46,170 nt of DNA from Hydrogenovibrio sp. SC-1. Its GTDB lineage: Bacteria; Pseudomonadota; Gammaproteobacteria; Thiomicrospirales; Thiomicrospiraceae. The first letter of the stretch is position 1; each line of letters opens with the position of its first letter. The stretch covers positions 1 through 46,170 of the forward strand of contig NZ_PKGB01000017.1 of the NCBI RefSeq assembly GCF_002848135.1. Reading direction: 5' to 3'. The position numbers and the translations under genes were made by a program. The notes below the pieces were generated by a model. That model had not been told where the DNA came from. It worked only from the letters and a program-made list of their open reading frames with translations, and searched no databases. Positions 21,394-30,414 of the stretch are shown here, in pieces.

Positions 21394-22233
21394 ATGACGG
21401 TTAGGCAGGGGCTGATTCAACGACTCTTGGTGGTTGGCTTGAGTGTGTTGGCTTGGCTTCCAGTTCAGGCATCGGTTTCGTTGTCGGATCAGATGCGTTC
21501 ACTGTCGGATGCCGATTATCAGTGGGTGGCGCAAAAGCTGTTTCAAAACGAAGCCAATCAAAACCCAGCTTATCTAACCTTTTGGAGCGCGAAGGAGCCA
21601 TTTCCTTCCTTGGGGATTGGTCATTTTATTTGGATGCCAAAGGGCGTTGATGCGCCTTTTGTGGAAACCTTTCCTGAGATGGTTGCATTTGTGTCAGCAC
21701 ATCAGTCGCCGCCAACTTGGTTGCAGGCTTTGCAGAATTCCTCTCAATTTAAGCCGCCTTGGCCGAATCGGTCTCATTTTCAGCAGGCACAAGATTCTAT
21801 CGAAATGCAACAATTGCGTGATTGGTTATTCAATACCGCCGACTGGCAAGCACGGTTTATTGTGCAACGACTCAGCCAACAGTTCGCCGAGAAGTCGCAG
21901 CATTTAATTCAGCAACAACGGTCAATCTTTGAAAACCATTTACGGGTATTATTACAATCCAAGAAAGGGGTGTTTGCTTTGATTGATTACAGCAATTTCA
22001 AAGGAATAGGGTTGAATTCTAAAGAAACTTATCAAGGTGAAGGCTGGGGCTTAATAAATGTATTATTGGCAATGCCGGATGCGGTAACGGCTGAAACAGC
22101 CGTGCCAGAATTTGTCTCGACCGCGAAACAGTTATTACAAAATCGTGTAGAAAATGCCAAGCCTGATAAAAATGAAGCCCATTGGTTACCCGGTTGGCAC
22201 AGACGATTGGAAGGCTATTTATCAAATGAGTAG
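21394..22233 (+). CDS. conserved periplasmic protein of unknown function
   Basis: 279 residues. The N-terminal ~26 residues (LIQRLLVVGLSVLAWLPVQA) form a cleavable signal peptide. The mature part has SLGIGHFIWMPKG and, late, FALIDYSNFKGIGLNSKETY followed by QGEGWGLINVLL. These GIGHF and GEGWGL blocks recall lysozyme-like folds (GYGH and WGLLQVL), suggesting but not proving a peptidoglycan-related role. It follows the GST-like gene by 15 bases and precedes the prenyltransferase by 6, so the three are probably co-transcribed. Confidence 0.65.
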   Translation: MTVRQGLIQRLLVVGLSVLAWLPVQASVSLSDQMRSLSDADYQWVAQKLFQNEANQNPAYLTFWSAKEPFPSLGIGHFIWMPKGVDAPFVETFPEMVAFVSAHQSPPTWLQALQNSSQFKPPWPNRSHFQQAQDSIEMQQLRDWLFNTADWQARFIVQRLSQQFAEKSQHLIQQQRSIFENHLRVLLQSKKGVFALIDYSNFKGIGLNSKETYQGEGWGLINVLLAMPDAVTAETAVPEFVSTAKQLLQNRVENAKPDKNEAHWLPGWHRRLEGYLSNE

Positions 22234-22239
22234 GGCAGA

Positions 22240-23142
22240 ATGTTAAGCCAATTAACCACAATCTGGCGCGCGATGCGACCGCCATTTTTACTGTTACCGC
22301 TGGTGCTGATGTTATTGGTGATGATGACGGCGTCGTATGATGGATTTGTGTGGTCGCCTTATTTAATGGCGTTAATTGCCATCAGTGCGGTTATAGCGCA
22401 TGCCAGTGTGAATTTATTGAATGAAGCGGAGGATGCGTCTTCCGGATTGGATGACCGGACAGAAAGGACGCCGTTTAGTGGGGGTAGTGGCGCTTTGCAG
22501 ACACACCCAAAACATTGGTCACGGGTGGCCGGGTTTGGTTATTTCTGCTTGGGAACGCTATTGAGTTTGGGCTTGTTTTTTATTCACCTGCGCGGCTTGG
22601 CGGTTTTTTATTTTGGCATCTTGGGCATTTTTTTGATTGTGGCCTATAGTCGCTTTATTACCCGCAGCCCTGGCTTTTCTTTGATTGCACCAGGATTAGC
22701 ATTTGGCCCGATTATGATGGTGGGCAGTTATTATGTGTTAACGGGTGTGGTGTCTATCACCATTATTGGTCTGTCTCTATTGGTGTTTATTTGGGTCAAT
22801 AACCTGTTGTTGTTAAATCAATTTCCAGATGTTGAGGCTGATCGTTCTGTGGGGCGTTATAACCGGGTGATTGCAAAGGGCACCGCATCTTGTTCAGAAT
22901 TATTCCGAGCGGCGCTATTGCTTTCTTATCTTGGGTTGGCGGTATTGATTTGGTTAGGGAGGTTGCCTGTTGAAAGTTTATTGGGCTTTTTAACACTGAC
23001 ACTGGCATGGCCGTTACAAGTTGGCGTGAAAAACCATTATAATGAGCTTCAACAAACGCCGAGTTTACTGGCATTGAATGTGGCTGTGGTGTTATTAACC
23101 CCTGCTTTGATTGCGCTAGGGTTGTTTTGGGCAATGCAATAA
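22240..23142 (+). CDS. UbiA-family prenyltransferase, MenA-like
   Basis: 300 residues with about eight transmembrane helices. The two aspartate-rich motifs of UbiA enzymes are present: NLLNEAEDASSGLDDRTERT (first) and NQFPDVEADRSVGR (second). Order and wording are closest to MenA-type 1,4-dihydroxy-2-naphthoate prenyltransferases. It would attach a polyprenyl chain to an aromatic acceptor in the inner membrane. No other menaquinone or ubiquinone genes are nearby, so the acceptor is unknown. Confidence 0.8.
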   Translation: MLSQLTTIWRAMRPPFLLLPLVLMLLVMMTASYDGFVWSPYLMALIAISAVIAHASVNLLNEAEDASSGLDDRTERTPFSGGSGALQTHPKHWSRVAGFGYFCLGTLLSLGLFFIHLRGLAVFYFGILGIFLIVAYSRFITRSPGFSLIAPGLAFGPIMMVGSYYVLTGVVSITIIGLSLLVFIWVNNLLLLNQFPDVEADRSVGRYNRVIAKGTASCSELFRAALLLSYLGLAVLIWLGRLPVESLLGFLTLTLAWPLQVGVKNHYNELQQTPSLLALNVAVVLLTPALIALGLFWAMQ

Positions 23143-23161
23143 AGATAGCCTTGGAGAGAAA

Positions 23162-24094
23162 ATGAAAAACAGCTATTTAACGTTAATGGATACTGTCGGA
23201 AATACCCCTTTGGTTCGTATACAGCGGTTAGTGAACGCTGATACCAATAGTGTAGTGTTGGCTAAACTAGAAGGCAATAACCCGGCTGGGTCTGTTAAGG
23301 ATCGGCCTGCGGTGAATATGATTCTACAGGCACAAAATCGCGGTGAAATTCAACCCGGTGATACCTTAATTGAAGCGACCAGTGGCAATACGGGAATTGC
23401 TTTAGCCATGGCGGCAGCGATGATGGGTTATCGTATGAAATTGATTATGCCCGATAATATGTCGATGGAACGCAAAGCAGCGATGGCGGCTTATGGTGCT
23501 GAATTGCTATTGGTTTCTAAAGAGACCGGTATGGAAGGGGCGAGAGATCTAGCGCAATCTATGGCGAACAAAGGCGAAGGTAAGGTATTGGATCAGTTTG
23601 CCAATCCGGATAACCCACTAGCGCATTATAAAACCACTGGGCCGGAAATTTGGCAGGCGACTTCAGCTGGCATTACCCACTTTGTGAGTGCAATGGGTAC
23701 CACCGGAACCATTATGGGTACGTCCATGTACTTGAAAGAACAAAATCCAGACATTGAAATTGTGGGCGTTCAGCCACAGGATGGCTCTTCGATTCCGGGT
23801 ATCCGCCGCTGGCCTGAAGCCTATTTGCCAAAAATTTATGATCCTAAAAGGGTTGATCGGGTGATTGATGTGTCTCAGCAACAGGCTGAATCCACGATGC
23901 GTGCGATGGCAGCACAAGAAGGGATTTTTGCTGGAGTGTCTTCAGGCGGTGCCATGACGGTTGCGTTGCAGCTAGCCAGTGAAATTGAAAATGCAACGAT
24001 TGTCACCATTGTCTGTGATCGCGGTGATCGCTATTTATCGACTAATGTCTATCCGACCGATAAAATCACAAACGTGTCCATGGGTGAAAACTGA
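23162..24094 (+). CDS. cysM: cysteine synthase B
   Basis: 310-residue PLP enzyme making cysteine (or S-sulfocysteine) from O-acetylserine. NNPAGSVKDRPA holds the PLP lysine K46, TSGNTGIALAMAAAMMGY binds the substrate carboxylate, and GTTGTIMG grips the PLP phosphate. PGIRRWPEAYLPKI is characteristic of CysM rather than CysK. The GAGAGAA sequence before the ATG is the ribosome site. The CYTH gene follows by 5 bases. Confidence 0.93.
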   Translation: MKNSYLTLMDTVGNTPLVRIQRLVNADTNSVVLAKLEGNNPAGSVKDRPAVNMILQAQNRGEIQPGDTLIEATSGNTGIALAMAAAMMGYRMKLIMPDNMSMERKAAMAAYGAELLLVSKETGMEGARDLAQSMANKGEGKVLDQFANPDNPLAHYKTTGPEIWQATSAGITHFVSAMGTTGTIMGTSMYLKEQNPDIEIVGVQPQDGSSIPGIRRWPEAYLPKIYDPKRVDRVIDVSQQQAESTMRAMAAQEGIFAGVSSGGAMTVALQLASEIENATIVTIVCDRGDRYLSTNVYPTDKITNVSMGEN

Positions 24095-24099
24095 GCATT

Positions 24100-24600
24100 A
24101 TGGCAAGAGAAATTGAACGAAAGTTTTTAATAACAGGCAATGCGTGGCGTGATCTTGTGCATAAAAAAGTGCACTTTGCTCAGGGGTATTTAAATGATAT
24201 TCATCAAGCGGGTAGTAAAAGCTCGGTGAGGATTCGTATTGAAGGCGATCAGGCTAATATCAATATTAAGAGTTTGGAAATCGGTTTGAGTCGAGATGAA
24301 TATGAATATCCGATTGATTTAGACGATGCGAAAAAGATGTTGGACACGCTCAGTGTGGGGCCTGTTATTGAAAAATTTCGTCATTATGTTACATTGGCGT
24401 CACATACTTGGGAAATTGATGAGTTTTTAGGCGATAATAAAGGCTTAATCGTGGCAGAAGTTGAACTAGGTTCAGAAGATGAATTGTTGGTTTTGCCTGA
24501 TTGGGTGACGCATGAAGTCACGGAAATCCCTCGATATTACAATATTAGCCTTAGCCAAACCCCTTATTGCCAATGGAGTCCTGATGAAAAAGAAATTTAA
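24100..24600 (+). CDS. CYTH-domain protein (triphosphatase/adenylate cyclase-like)
   Basis: 166 residues. EIERKF at residues 4-9 is the CYTH signature, followed by FAQGYLND, VRIRIEGDQANINIK, SRDEYEYPI and the late DEFLGDNKGLIVAEVEL strand. Alternating charged residues line the tunnel that binds triphosphate substrates with divalent metal. Single-domain bacterial CYTH proteins are usually inorganic triphosphatases. It is tightly linked to cysM and overlaps the start of the tolC-like gene by 17 bases. Confidence 0.88.
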   Translation: MAREIERKFLITGNAWRDLVHKKVHFAQGYLNDIHQAGSKSSVRIRIEGDQANINIKSLEIGLSRDEYEYPIDLDDAKKMLDTLSVGPVIEKFRHYVTLASHTWEIDEFLGDNKGLIVAEVELGSEDELLVLPDWVTHEVTEIPRYYNISLSQTPYCQWSPDEKEI

Positions 24601-25966
24601 CCCCTTAGCGTTTAGCGCGTTAACCCGTCGTATTCGGCTCAAGCTATCTCCTTTGGCGGTGGCAATGGCATTGATGACCCCAACAGCTTGGGCTGCGCCA
24701 GGGTTAACGGATATTTTTGAAATGGCAGCCGCACATGATGCTAAATTGGCGCAGGCGCGTGCAACCTATGAAGCCAGTCAGCATGCCAAGGCGACGGCAC
24801 GTTCTTTTCTCTTGCCCCAAATCAATGCCAGTGCCAATTACGTTCAAAATGACAGTAGCGTGTCAACAGCGGCAGTGACGTCTCAAACCTTGGCCATTGA
24901 ATTAACCCAGTCTTTGTATCGACGCGATACTTGGACGCGTTATGACCAGGCAGATTTTCAGTTGAAAAAGGCCCAATACGATTTGAAACTGGCTGAGCAG
25001 GATATGATTGTACGGGTGGCTGATGCCTATTTTAAGGTGCTACTCGCACAAGAAGATATGGGGTTAGCTCAAGCCAAAACTGAAGCCGATAAAACCCAGT
25101 GGGAAAGAGCGAATGCATCAGCAGAAGTGGGCTTAGCGAGTAAGACCGATGTATTACAAGCCAAATCGACCTATGACCTTTCAAAATCTCAACTGATTCT
25201 AGCGCAAAACAATTTAGATGTAGCCTATGAAGAAATGGTGAAATTGACAGGGCGTTCAGTGGATTCGTTGAAAATGATTCGCTTAAATGTCAATTTACCC
25301 AAGCAGTCTTTAAGTATGACGGAGTGGGAACAATTAGCATTAGACCATAATCTACAGGTGCAACAGGTTGCAGAGATGGCTAATATTGCGGCCAAGGAAA
25401 TTGAAGCGCAAAAGGCTGGTCATTGGGTCAGTGTGGATTTCAAAGCACAATATTCAAATTTATCCTACACCGATTATAAAGCGTTGTTTCCAGGTCAGTA
25501 CGATAACCGAAACAATTTCTCAATGGGTATTTATGCCTCTGTACCGCTTTATTCAGGCGGTGGAACCAGCGCGCGGGTGGCAGAAGCTCGTTCGAATTAT
25601 AAAGCGGCCACTGCGGGCTTGAGAGATGCGAAGGAAAGTGCACGTATCAATGCCCGAATTCAGGTACGAAATGTTTTAAGAGGCATGGAGTTGGTTGAAG
25701 CGAACCGTGCGGCGGTTATTTCAAACGATGCATTTTTAGAGGCAGCAGAAGAAGGCTATAAAGTAGGGTTAAAGAACCTGCTTGAAGTTTTAACCGCAAG
25801 AACCAACCGTTTCCAAGCTAGACGCAACTTAGCAGAGTCTTTACATAATGTGGTGTTGAGCCGCTTGAAACTAGAAGCCGCTGCAGGTCAATTAAACGCT
25901 GACAGCTTATCGAATTTTGATGCAGTGCTTTCGGATCCGACCGATAGCCAATTGCAATCGCTGTAA
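24584..25966 (+). CDS. tolC: TolC-family outer-membrane channel protein
   Basis: 460 residues. A signal peptide (LSPLAVAMALMTPTAWA, cut before APGL) precedes two OEP repeats. TDIFEMAAAHDAKLAQARAT opens the first, and the long helices with YDQADFQLKKAQYDLKLAEQ and NNLDVAYEEMVKLTGR follow. The second repeat has YSGGGTSARVAEARS and GYKVGLKNLLEVLTA. This is the trimeric tunnel for type I secretion and RND or ABC efflux. GGAG precedes the ATG at 24584; the frame is open further upstream but would run within the CYTH gene. No inner-membrane pump is adjacent. Confidence 0.88.
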   Translation: MKKKFNPLAFSALTRRIRLKLSPLAVAMALMTPTAWAAPGLTDIFEMAAAHDAKLAQARATYEASQHAKATARSFLLPQINASANYVQNDSSVSTAAVTSQTLAIELTQSLYRRDTWTRYDQADFQLKKAQYDLKLAEQDMIVRVADAYFKVLLAQEDMGLAQAKTEADKTQWERANASAEVGLASKTDVLQAKSTYDLSKSQLILAQNNLDVAYEEMVKLTGRSVDSLKMIRLNVNLPKQSLSMTEWEQLALDHNLQVQQVAEMANIAAKEIEAQKAGHWVSVDFKAQYSNLSYTDYKALFPGQYDNRNNFSMGIYASVPLYSGGGTSARVAEARSNYKAATAGLRDAKESARINARIQVRNVLRGMELVEANRAAVISNDAFLEAAEEGYKVGLKNLLEVLTARTNRFQARRNLAESLHNVVLSRLKLEAAAGQLNADSLSNFDAVLSDPTDSQLQSL

Positions 25967-25977
25967 AGTAGGACGCA

Positions 25978-27531
25978 TTGACTGACGTAATTCCAGTTGC
26001 ATCAAGTGCCAGTTGGCATCCAATCAAGCGTCGACAGTTTTTAAAACTTGGACTGTTGGCGAGTGTTGCCACTACGGGGTGTGTCAACTCCAGTCCAAAA
26101 CTGGTTGATAAAATTCGCATGGGGGTGACCTCTCGCCCCAGAATGCTAGACCCCCGTTTGGCAACCGATGCGTTATCAAGTCGGGTCAATCGTTTGATTT
26201 ATCATCAATTAATTGATTTTAATGAGGCGTTTGAACCCGTCGCTGATTTAGCCACTTGGCAGCAGCTGAGTGACACGAAATACCTGTTCACTTTAACTTC
26301 TTCCCCCTTGTTTCATCATGGTGAATTGCTAACCGCACACGATGTTGCTGAAACCTATCGTTCGATTCTAAATCCTGATTTTGGCTCGCCCCATCGAGGG
26401 TCTTTAAAGAATATTCGTCAGATTACGGTGCTTGACGAACGGCAACTAATCTTTGAACTGATTGAACCCGATGCACTTTTTGTTGGGCGTTTAGTGATCG
26501 GGATTTTGCCCAAAGATTTAATTGCTAAGGGCCATCTTTTTCAACAGCAACCGATCGGCTCTGGGCCTTGTGTGTTTCAGTCTCAATCAGAGCAGCGTTT
26601 GGTATTACAACGGCCTGATGGCGCCGAATTACATTTTGTTCCCGTTAAAGATGCGACTGTGAGAGTGCTGAAACTGCGCAATCAGGAATTGGACTTGATT
26701 CAAAATGATCTTTCACCGGAACTAGCCGCCTATTGTGATGCTTTACCAGCCTTGACGGTGATTTGGCATCCGGGCACCAGCTTTGGTTATATCGGCTTTA
26801 ATTTTGAAGATCCACTATTGGCTCAGCTTGAAATGCGTCAGGCATTGGCTTACGGTATTGATCGACAGGCGATTTTGAATAGTTTGTTTCAAGGCCAGGG
26901 GCGTTTAGCGGGAGGGTTGCTGGTGCCGGAACATTGGGCGGGAGATGCGACTTTATCCGGCTGGTCTTATCAGCCTGAAAAAGCGAAGGCATTGGTCAAA
27001 AAACTGGCAGAAAAACACCCAGGCCTGGTGAAATCAGATGGCTCTATTACCCTCAGTTATAAAACCTCGTCTGATCCAACCCGTATTCGATTGGCAACCA
27101 TTTACCAGTCACAACTCAAGCAAATCGGTATTCTGTTAAAGATTCAAAGCTATGATTGGGGAACCTTTTATAATGACATTAAAAAAGGGCGCTTCCAGCT
27201 CTATAGTTTGGCTTGGGTGGGTGTGAAAAGCCCAGATATTTTTCAGTATGTTTTCGCCAGTGATGCCATTCCGCCTAAAGGGGCAAACCGAGGGCGTTAT
27301 CGCAGTCAAACGGCCGATCAATTGATTGAGCAAGCGGAGCAAACCGCTTCTTTGACTGAGCAGGCACGAATCTATCGCCAGTTGCAATCTCATTTGCAGC
27401 AGGATTTGGCAGTGATTCCATTGTGGTATGAAAATCAATATGCGGTGACAACCTCAAATCTATCCGGCTATACCATGTATGCTGATGGGCGCTTTGATGG
27501 GTTGTTGGCTGCTCAAGTTACTAAGGATTAA
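25978..27531 (+). CDS. peptide ABC transporter substrate-binding lipoprotein
   Basis: 517-residue SBP_bac_5 protein (DppA/OppA family). The N-terminus KRRQFLKLGLLASVATTGC combines a twin-arginine motif (RRQFLK) with a lipobox, so it is probably exported folded by Tat and lipid-anchored. The body has MGVTSRPRMLDPRLATDALS, LLTAHDVAETYRSIL-type helix, and AYGIDRQAILNSLFQGQG. The start is a TTG at 25978, 11 bases after tolC. Permease genes follow after two intervening genes. CCAGGCCTGG lies inside the gene at 27019. Confidence 0.9.
   Translation: MTDVIPVASSASWHPIKRRQFLKLGLLASVATTGCVNSSPKLVDKIRMGVTSRPRMLDPRLATDALSSRVNRLIYHQLIDFNEAFEPVADLATWQQLSDTKYLFTLTSSPLFHHGELLTAHDVAETYRSILNPDFGSPHRGSLKNIRQITVLDERQLIFELIEPDALFVGRLVIGILPKDLIAKGHLFQQQPIGSGPCVFQSQSEQRLVLQRPDGAELHFVPVKDATVRVLKLRNQELDLIQNDLSPELAAYCDALPALTVIWHPGTSFGYIGFNFEDPLLAQLEMRQALAYGIDRQAILNSLFQGQGRLAGGLLVPEHWAGDATLSGWSYQPEKAKALVKKLAEKHPGLVKSDGSITLSYKTSSDPTRIRLATIYQSQLKQIGILLKIQSYDWGTFYNDIKKGRFQLYSLAWVGVKSPDIFQYVFASDAIPPKGANRGRYRSQTADQLIEQAEQTASLTEQARIYRQLQSHLQQDLAVIPLWYENQYAVTTSNLSGYTMYADGRFDGLLAAQVTKD
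27019..27028. repeat. CCAGGCCTGG palindrome, copy 7 (within a gene)
   Basis: Exact core inside the substrate-binding protein gene, with AAAAACAC on the left and TGAAATC on the right. It encodes PGL in the protein, so it costs nothing there. It is the only exact copy inside an intact gene. Confidence 0.8.
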
Positions 27532-27534
27532 GGT

Positions 27535-28104
27535 TTGAAAGATACACGTCGTAAAATTTTATTAGCTGCATTGCGTGTTTGGCGCGAAGATTATAGTGCG
27601 CCGTTAAAAGCAGTGGCCAAAGAAGCCGGAGTGAGTCGTATGACCTTGCACCGGTATTTTTGTGGGCGGGACTCGATTTTAGTGGCTTTGGTGGAACAGT
27701 TTGTTGAGCGGATTTCTCAAAACTTGGTGGAAGCGAAACAACAGTATGATCATCCCGTAAAGCAAATGGAGAGTCTGGTTAAGAGTACCCATCGTTTAAT
27801 GGAGGACTTTAACTTTCTATTTGATATTTTTGAACAGAAGGGCTGTCCAGAGTCGTTGCCGACATTATTTGCGAATTGGGAAAAAGAGTTTGCAGGTTTC
27901 TTTGACTCGTTGAAAACACAGGGGTTGATTAAGCCGACCATTGCATTTGGTTGGGCAAATGCCTTGTTTGAAGGGGTAATGAAAGCTGGCTTTAGAATGC
28001 GGCAAAAGCATAAAGACCATCAGATGGATTTGCCAGAAGAAATTTGGCAGGCATATCGTTTTGCCATTTTTACTCCTGAAGCCTTAGCAGAGGCGGAGCG
28101 CTAA
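27535..28104 (+). CDS. TetR/AcrR family transcriptional regulator
   Basis: 189 residues. The N-terminal helix-turn-helix is clear: RRKILLAALRVWREDYSAPL, then VAKEAGVSRMTLHRYFCGRD. The C-terminal ligand-binding domain is all helical and variable. The start is a TTG at 27535, 3 bases after the substrate-binding gene. Encoded within the peptide transporter cluster, it is the natural candidate to regulate it in response to a peptide or muropeptide signal, though no operator was found. Confidence 0.85.
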   Translation: MKDTRRKILLAALRVWREDYSAPLKAVAKEAGVSRMTLHRYFCGRDSILVALVEQFVERISQNLVEAKQQYDHPVKQMESLVKSTHRLMEDFNFLFDIFEQKGCPESLPTLFANWEKEFAGFFDSLKTQGLIKPTIAFGWANALFEGVMKAGFRMRQKHKDHQMDLPEEIWQAYRFAIFTPEALAEAER

Positions 28105-28105
28105 A

Positions 28106-28594
28106 GTGTATTTGAAGGTTTCGGTTGTTCAACAACGGTTACAGGTTTTTAGCGATGAACGCATGGCTTCACCGCCATTGGCCGAATTTGCCATCAGCAG
28201 TGGTTTAAATGGAATGGGTTGTGAAAAGCATTCTGGCAAAACGCCTTTGGGTCGTCATCAAATCCGTGCCAAAATAGGCGCCCATCAACCGATCAACAGG
28301 GTTTTTGTCGGTCGTCGTCCTACGGAAGAAATTTATAGTGATGCCTTAGCCGAGCAGTTTCCCAATCGAGATTGGATTTTAACGCGCATTTTATGGTTAT
28401 CGGGATTGGAAAAAGGCGTTAATCGCTTAGGGACAGTTGATTCAATGCAACGCTACATTTACATTCATGGCACACCGGATTCGGAGCCAATGGGGGTAGC
28501 CAAGTCACATGGCTGTATTCGGATGCGTAACCAAGATGTGGTGACGCTGTTTGATTGGGTGGATGCCGGAACAGTGGTTGAGATATTGCCATGA
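28106..28594 (+). CDS. L,D-transpeptidase, YkuD family
   Basis: 162 residues. IYIHGTPDSEPMGVAKSHGC followed by IRM contains the catalytic H-x-n-SHGCxR signature of YkuD enzymes, with Cys as nucleophile. These proteins form 3-3 peptidoglycan crosslinks or exchange the terminal D-amino acid. There is no signal peptide at the GTG start (28106, behind GGAG), so this copy seems cytoplasmic, which would fit a recycling-type activity. Its stop overlaps the permease start (ATGA). Confidence 0.88.
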   Translation: MYLKVSVVQQRLQVFSDERMASPPLAEFAISSGLNGMGCEKHSGKTPLGRHQIRAKIGAHQPINRVFVGRRPTEEIYSDALAEQFPNRDWILTRILWLSGLEKGVNRLGTVDSMQRYIYIHGTPDSEPMGVAKSHGCIRMRNQDVVTLFDWVDAGTVVEILP

Positions 28595-29514
28595 TTGCAT
28601 TTTTGATTAGGCTATTCGGGTCGGTGCTGTTTATTTCTTGGGTGGTCGGTTCTTTGGTGTTTTTCTTTATTCACTTGGTCCCGGGTGATCCGGTGGCGGT
28701 GATGTTAGGAGATTGGGCCAGTCCGGCAGATGAAGCGTTGTTAAGGGCGCAGCTCGGGTTAGATGCCCCCGTTTGGCAACAGTATCTCACCTATCTGACC
28801 GGTATTGTGCAAGGTGATTTAGGCCAGTCGTTATTTTATCAGCAACCCGTTAGTGAACTGGTGGCAGAACGTTTTCCTTATACACTGCAATTGGCGCTTA
28901 TGGCATTATTGGTGGCGGTGTTGCTGGCATTTCCGCTGGGCTATTGGGCTGCGCTTTATGCTGGAAAATGGCCGGATGGGGTGTCGATGACGGTTTCGTT
29001 GCTAGGGGTTTCCATTCCCAATTTTTGGTTGGGGCCGATGTTAATTTTGGTGTTTGCGATTGGTCTGTCGTGGTTCCCAGTGAGCGGGGCAATTCAGCCA
29101 TTTTCATGGGTCTTGCCGTCGGTGACATTGGGAACCGCCTTAGCCGCTATTTTGGCGAGGATGTTACGCGCCTCTTTACTGGAAGTGCTGCATGAAGATT
29201 ATATTCGCACGGCTCAGGCGAAGGGTTTACCGCCGACCCAAGTTTACGCTAAACATGCATTACGTAATGCATTGTTACCCGTAGTGACCATTTTAGGGTT
29301 ACAGTTGGGAACGTTGTTGGGCGGTGCGGTGATTACCGAAGTGGTTTTTGACTGGCCAGGGCTGGGACAGTTATTAGTCGATTCCATTCAACGTCGCGAT
29401 TATCCAGTGGTGCAAGCCTGTATTTTGATTATCAGTGTGGCCTATATTTCTGTGAATGGGTTAACCGAGTTGGTTTATGCTTGGTTGGATCCGCGTATTC
29501 GTACTCAAACTTAG
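28591..29514 (+). CDS. dipeptide/oligopeptide ABC permease, DppB type
   Basis: 307 residues, six transmembrane helices. VPGDPVAVMLGDWASPADEA and QLGLDAPVWQQYLTYLTGIV are the characteristic N-terminal loop of DppB/OppB permeases. ARMLRASLLEVLHEDYIRTA with QAKGL is the EAA loop that docks with the ATPase. The ATG overlaps the L,D-transpeptidase stop codon (ATGA). It pairs with the DppC-type gene downstream. Confidence 0.92.
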   Translation: MIAFLIRLFGSVLFISWVVGSLVFFFIHLVPGDPVAVMLGDWASPADEALLRAQLGLDAPVWQQYLTYLTGIVQGDLGQSLFYQQPVSELVAERFPYTLQLALMALLVAVLLAFPLGYWAALYAGKWPDGVSMTVSLLGVSIPNFWLGPMLILVFAIGLSWFPVSGAIQPFSWVLPSVTLGTALAAILARMLRASLLEVLHEDYIRTAQAKGLPPTQVYAKHALRNALLPVVTILGLQLGTLLGGAVITEVVFDWPGLGQLLVDSIQRRDYPVVQACILIISVAYISVNGLTELVYAWLDPRIRTQT

Positions 29515-29523
29515 GGTTGAATT

Positions 29524-30351
29524 TTGACGCAGCTATTTTCTATACAGTTTTTAAAAAAAATACCTTACCTGATTGTTTTGGCTTGGGCGTTGATGGCGTT
29601 TGCTGGGCTTTTTGTTGGAGAGGGAGCTTTAACGGTACAGCTTGATCAGCTGTTAGCAACGGGCGATGCACAAAGTTGGCTGGGCTATGATGAATTGGGT
29701 CGGCCGATTTTTGATCGCTTATTGATGGGTGCACAGACCTCTTTTCTGGTGGCGATTTTAGTGGTGATTTTTTCCAGCATTTTAGGCACGTCAATTGGTA
29801 TTGCCAGTGGCTATTATGGTGGCTGGGTAGATCGGATCGTGACTAAAGTGATTGATGTTTTTTTAGCGTTTCCCGGGTTATTATTAGCGATTGCACTAGC
29901 GGCGATTTTAGGGCCAGGCATTGAAAATGTGGTACTGGCATTGGTAACAGTGGGTTGGGTTGGCTACGCTCGGTTAGCAAGGGCACAAACCTTAAGCTTA
30001 CGGCATCGTGAACATATTTTGGCCGCCAGAGCGTTTGCGGTGCCGGGTTATTTGATTGTGTTTCGACATCTATTACCCTTAATTCTTGCCCCTTTAGGGG
30101 TCGAAGCCACCTTTGGCATTGCTGGTGCGGTGATTTCAGAAGCGGGCTTGTCTTTTTTGGGCTTGGGCGTACAACCGCCGGATGCATCCTGGGGTAATAT
30201 GATTCGTGAAGGGACGCGCTATTTATTGGTGGCTCCGCATTTGGTTTGGGCACCGGGCTTGTTATTGATGTTGGTTGTGTTGGGGGTTAATCTGCTTGGC
30301 GATCAGTGGCGTGACAAGTTGGATGTGCGTTCTCGTCCAAGACAAGTTTGA
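29524..30351 (+). CDS. dipeptide/oligopeptide ABC permease, DppC type
   Basis: 275 residues, six transmembrane helices. YDELGRPIFDRLLMGAQTSF near the N-terminus and YARLARAQTLSLRHREHILA with ARAF (EAA loop) mark a DppC/OppC permease. It ends with SEAGLSFLGLGVQPPDASWG and a final membrane helix. The start is a TTG at 29524, behind AGGG. No ATPase gene follows; nagZ comes next after the palindrome at 30374. The transporter must use an ATPase encoded elsewhere. Confidence 0.92.
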   Translation: MTQLFSIQFLKKIPYLIVLAWALMAFAGLFVGEGALTVQLDQLLATGDAQSWLGYDELGRPIFDRLLMGAQTSFLVAILVVIFSSILGTSIGIASGYYGGWVDRIVTKVIDVFLAFPGLLLAIALAAILGPGIENVVLALVTVGWVGYARLARAQTLSLRHREHILAARAFAVPGYLIVFRHLLPLILAPLGVEATFGIAGAVISEAGLSFLGLGVQPPDASWGNMIREGTRYLLVAPHLVWAPGLLLMLVVLGVNLLGDQWRDKLDVRSRPRQV

Positions 30352-30373
30352 GTGTTGAGTCGCTTTAAAAACA

Positions 30374-30383
30374 CCAGGCCTGG
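30374..30383. repeat. CCAGGCCTGG palindrome, copy 8
   Basis: AAAAACACCAGGCCTGGTTAGTTT after the end of the DppC-type permease gene. The stem extends only weakly past the core. Its position at the end of the transporter run fits a weak terminator before nagZ. Confidence 0.8.
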
Positions 30384-30414
30384 TTAGTTTAATTGAAAGG
30401 GTTGAAGTAGATAG

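Noticed and set aside
30352..30414. Missing ABC ATPase gene between the permease and nagZ
   Set aside because: The gap is only ~63 bases and holds just the palindrome; there is no Walker motif in any nearby frame.
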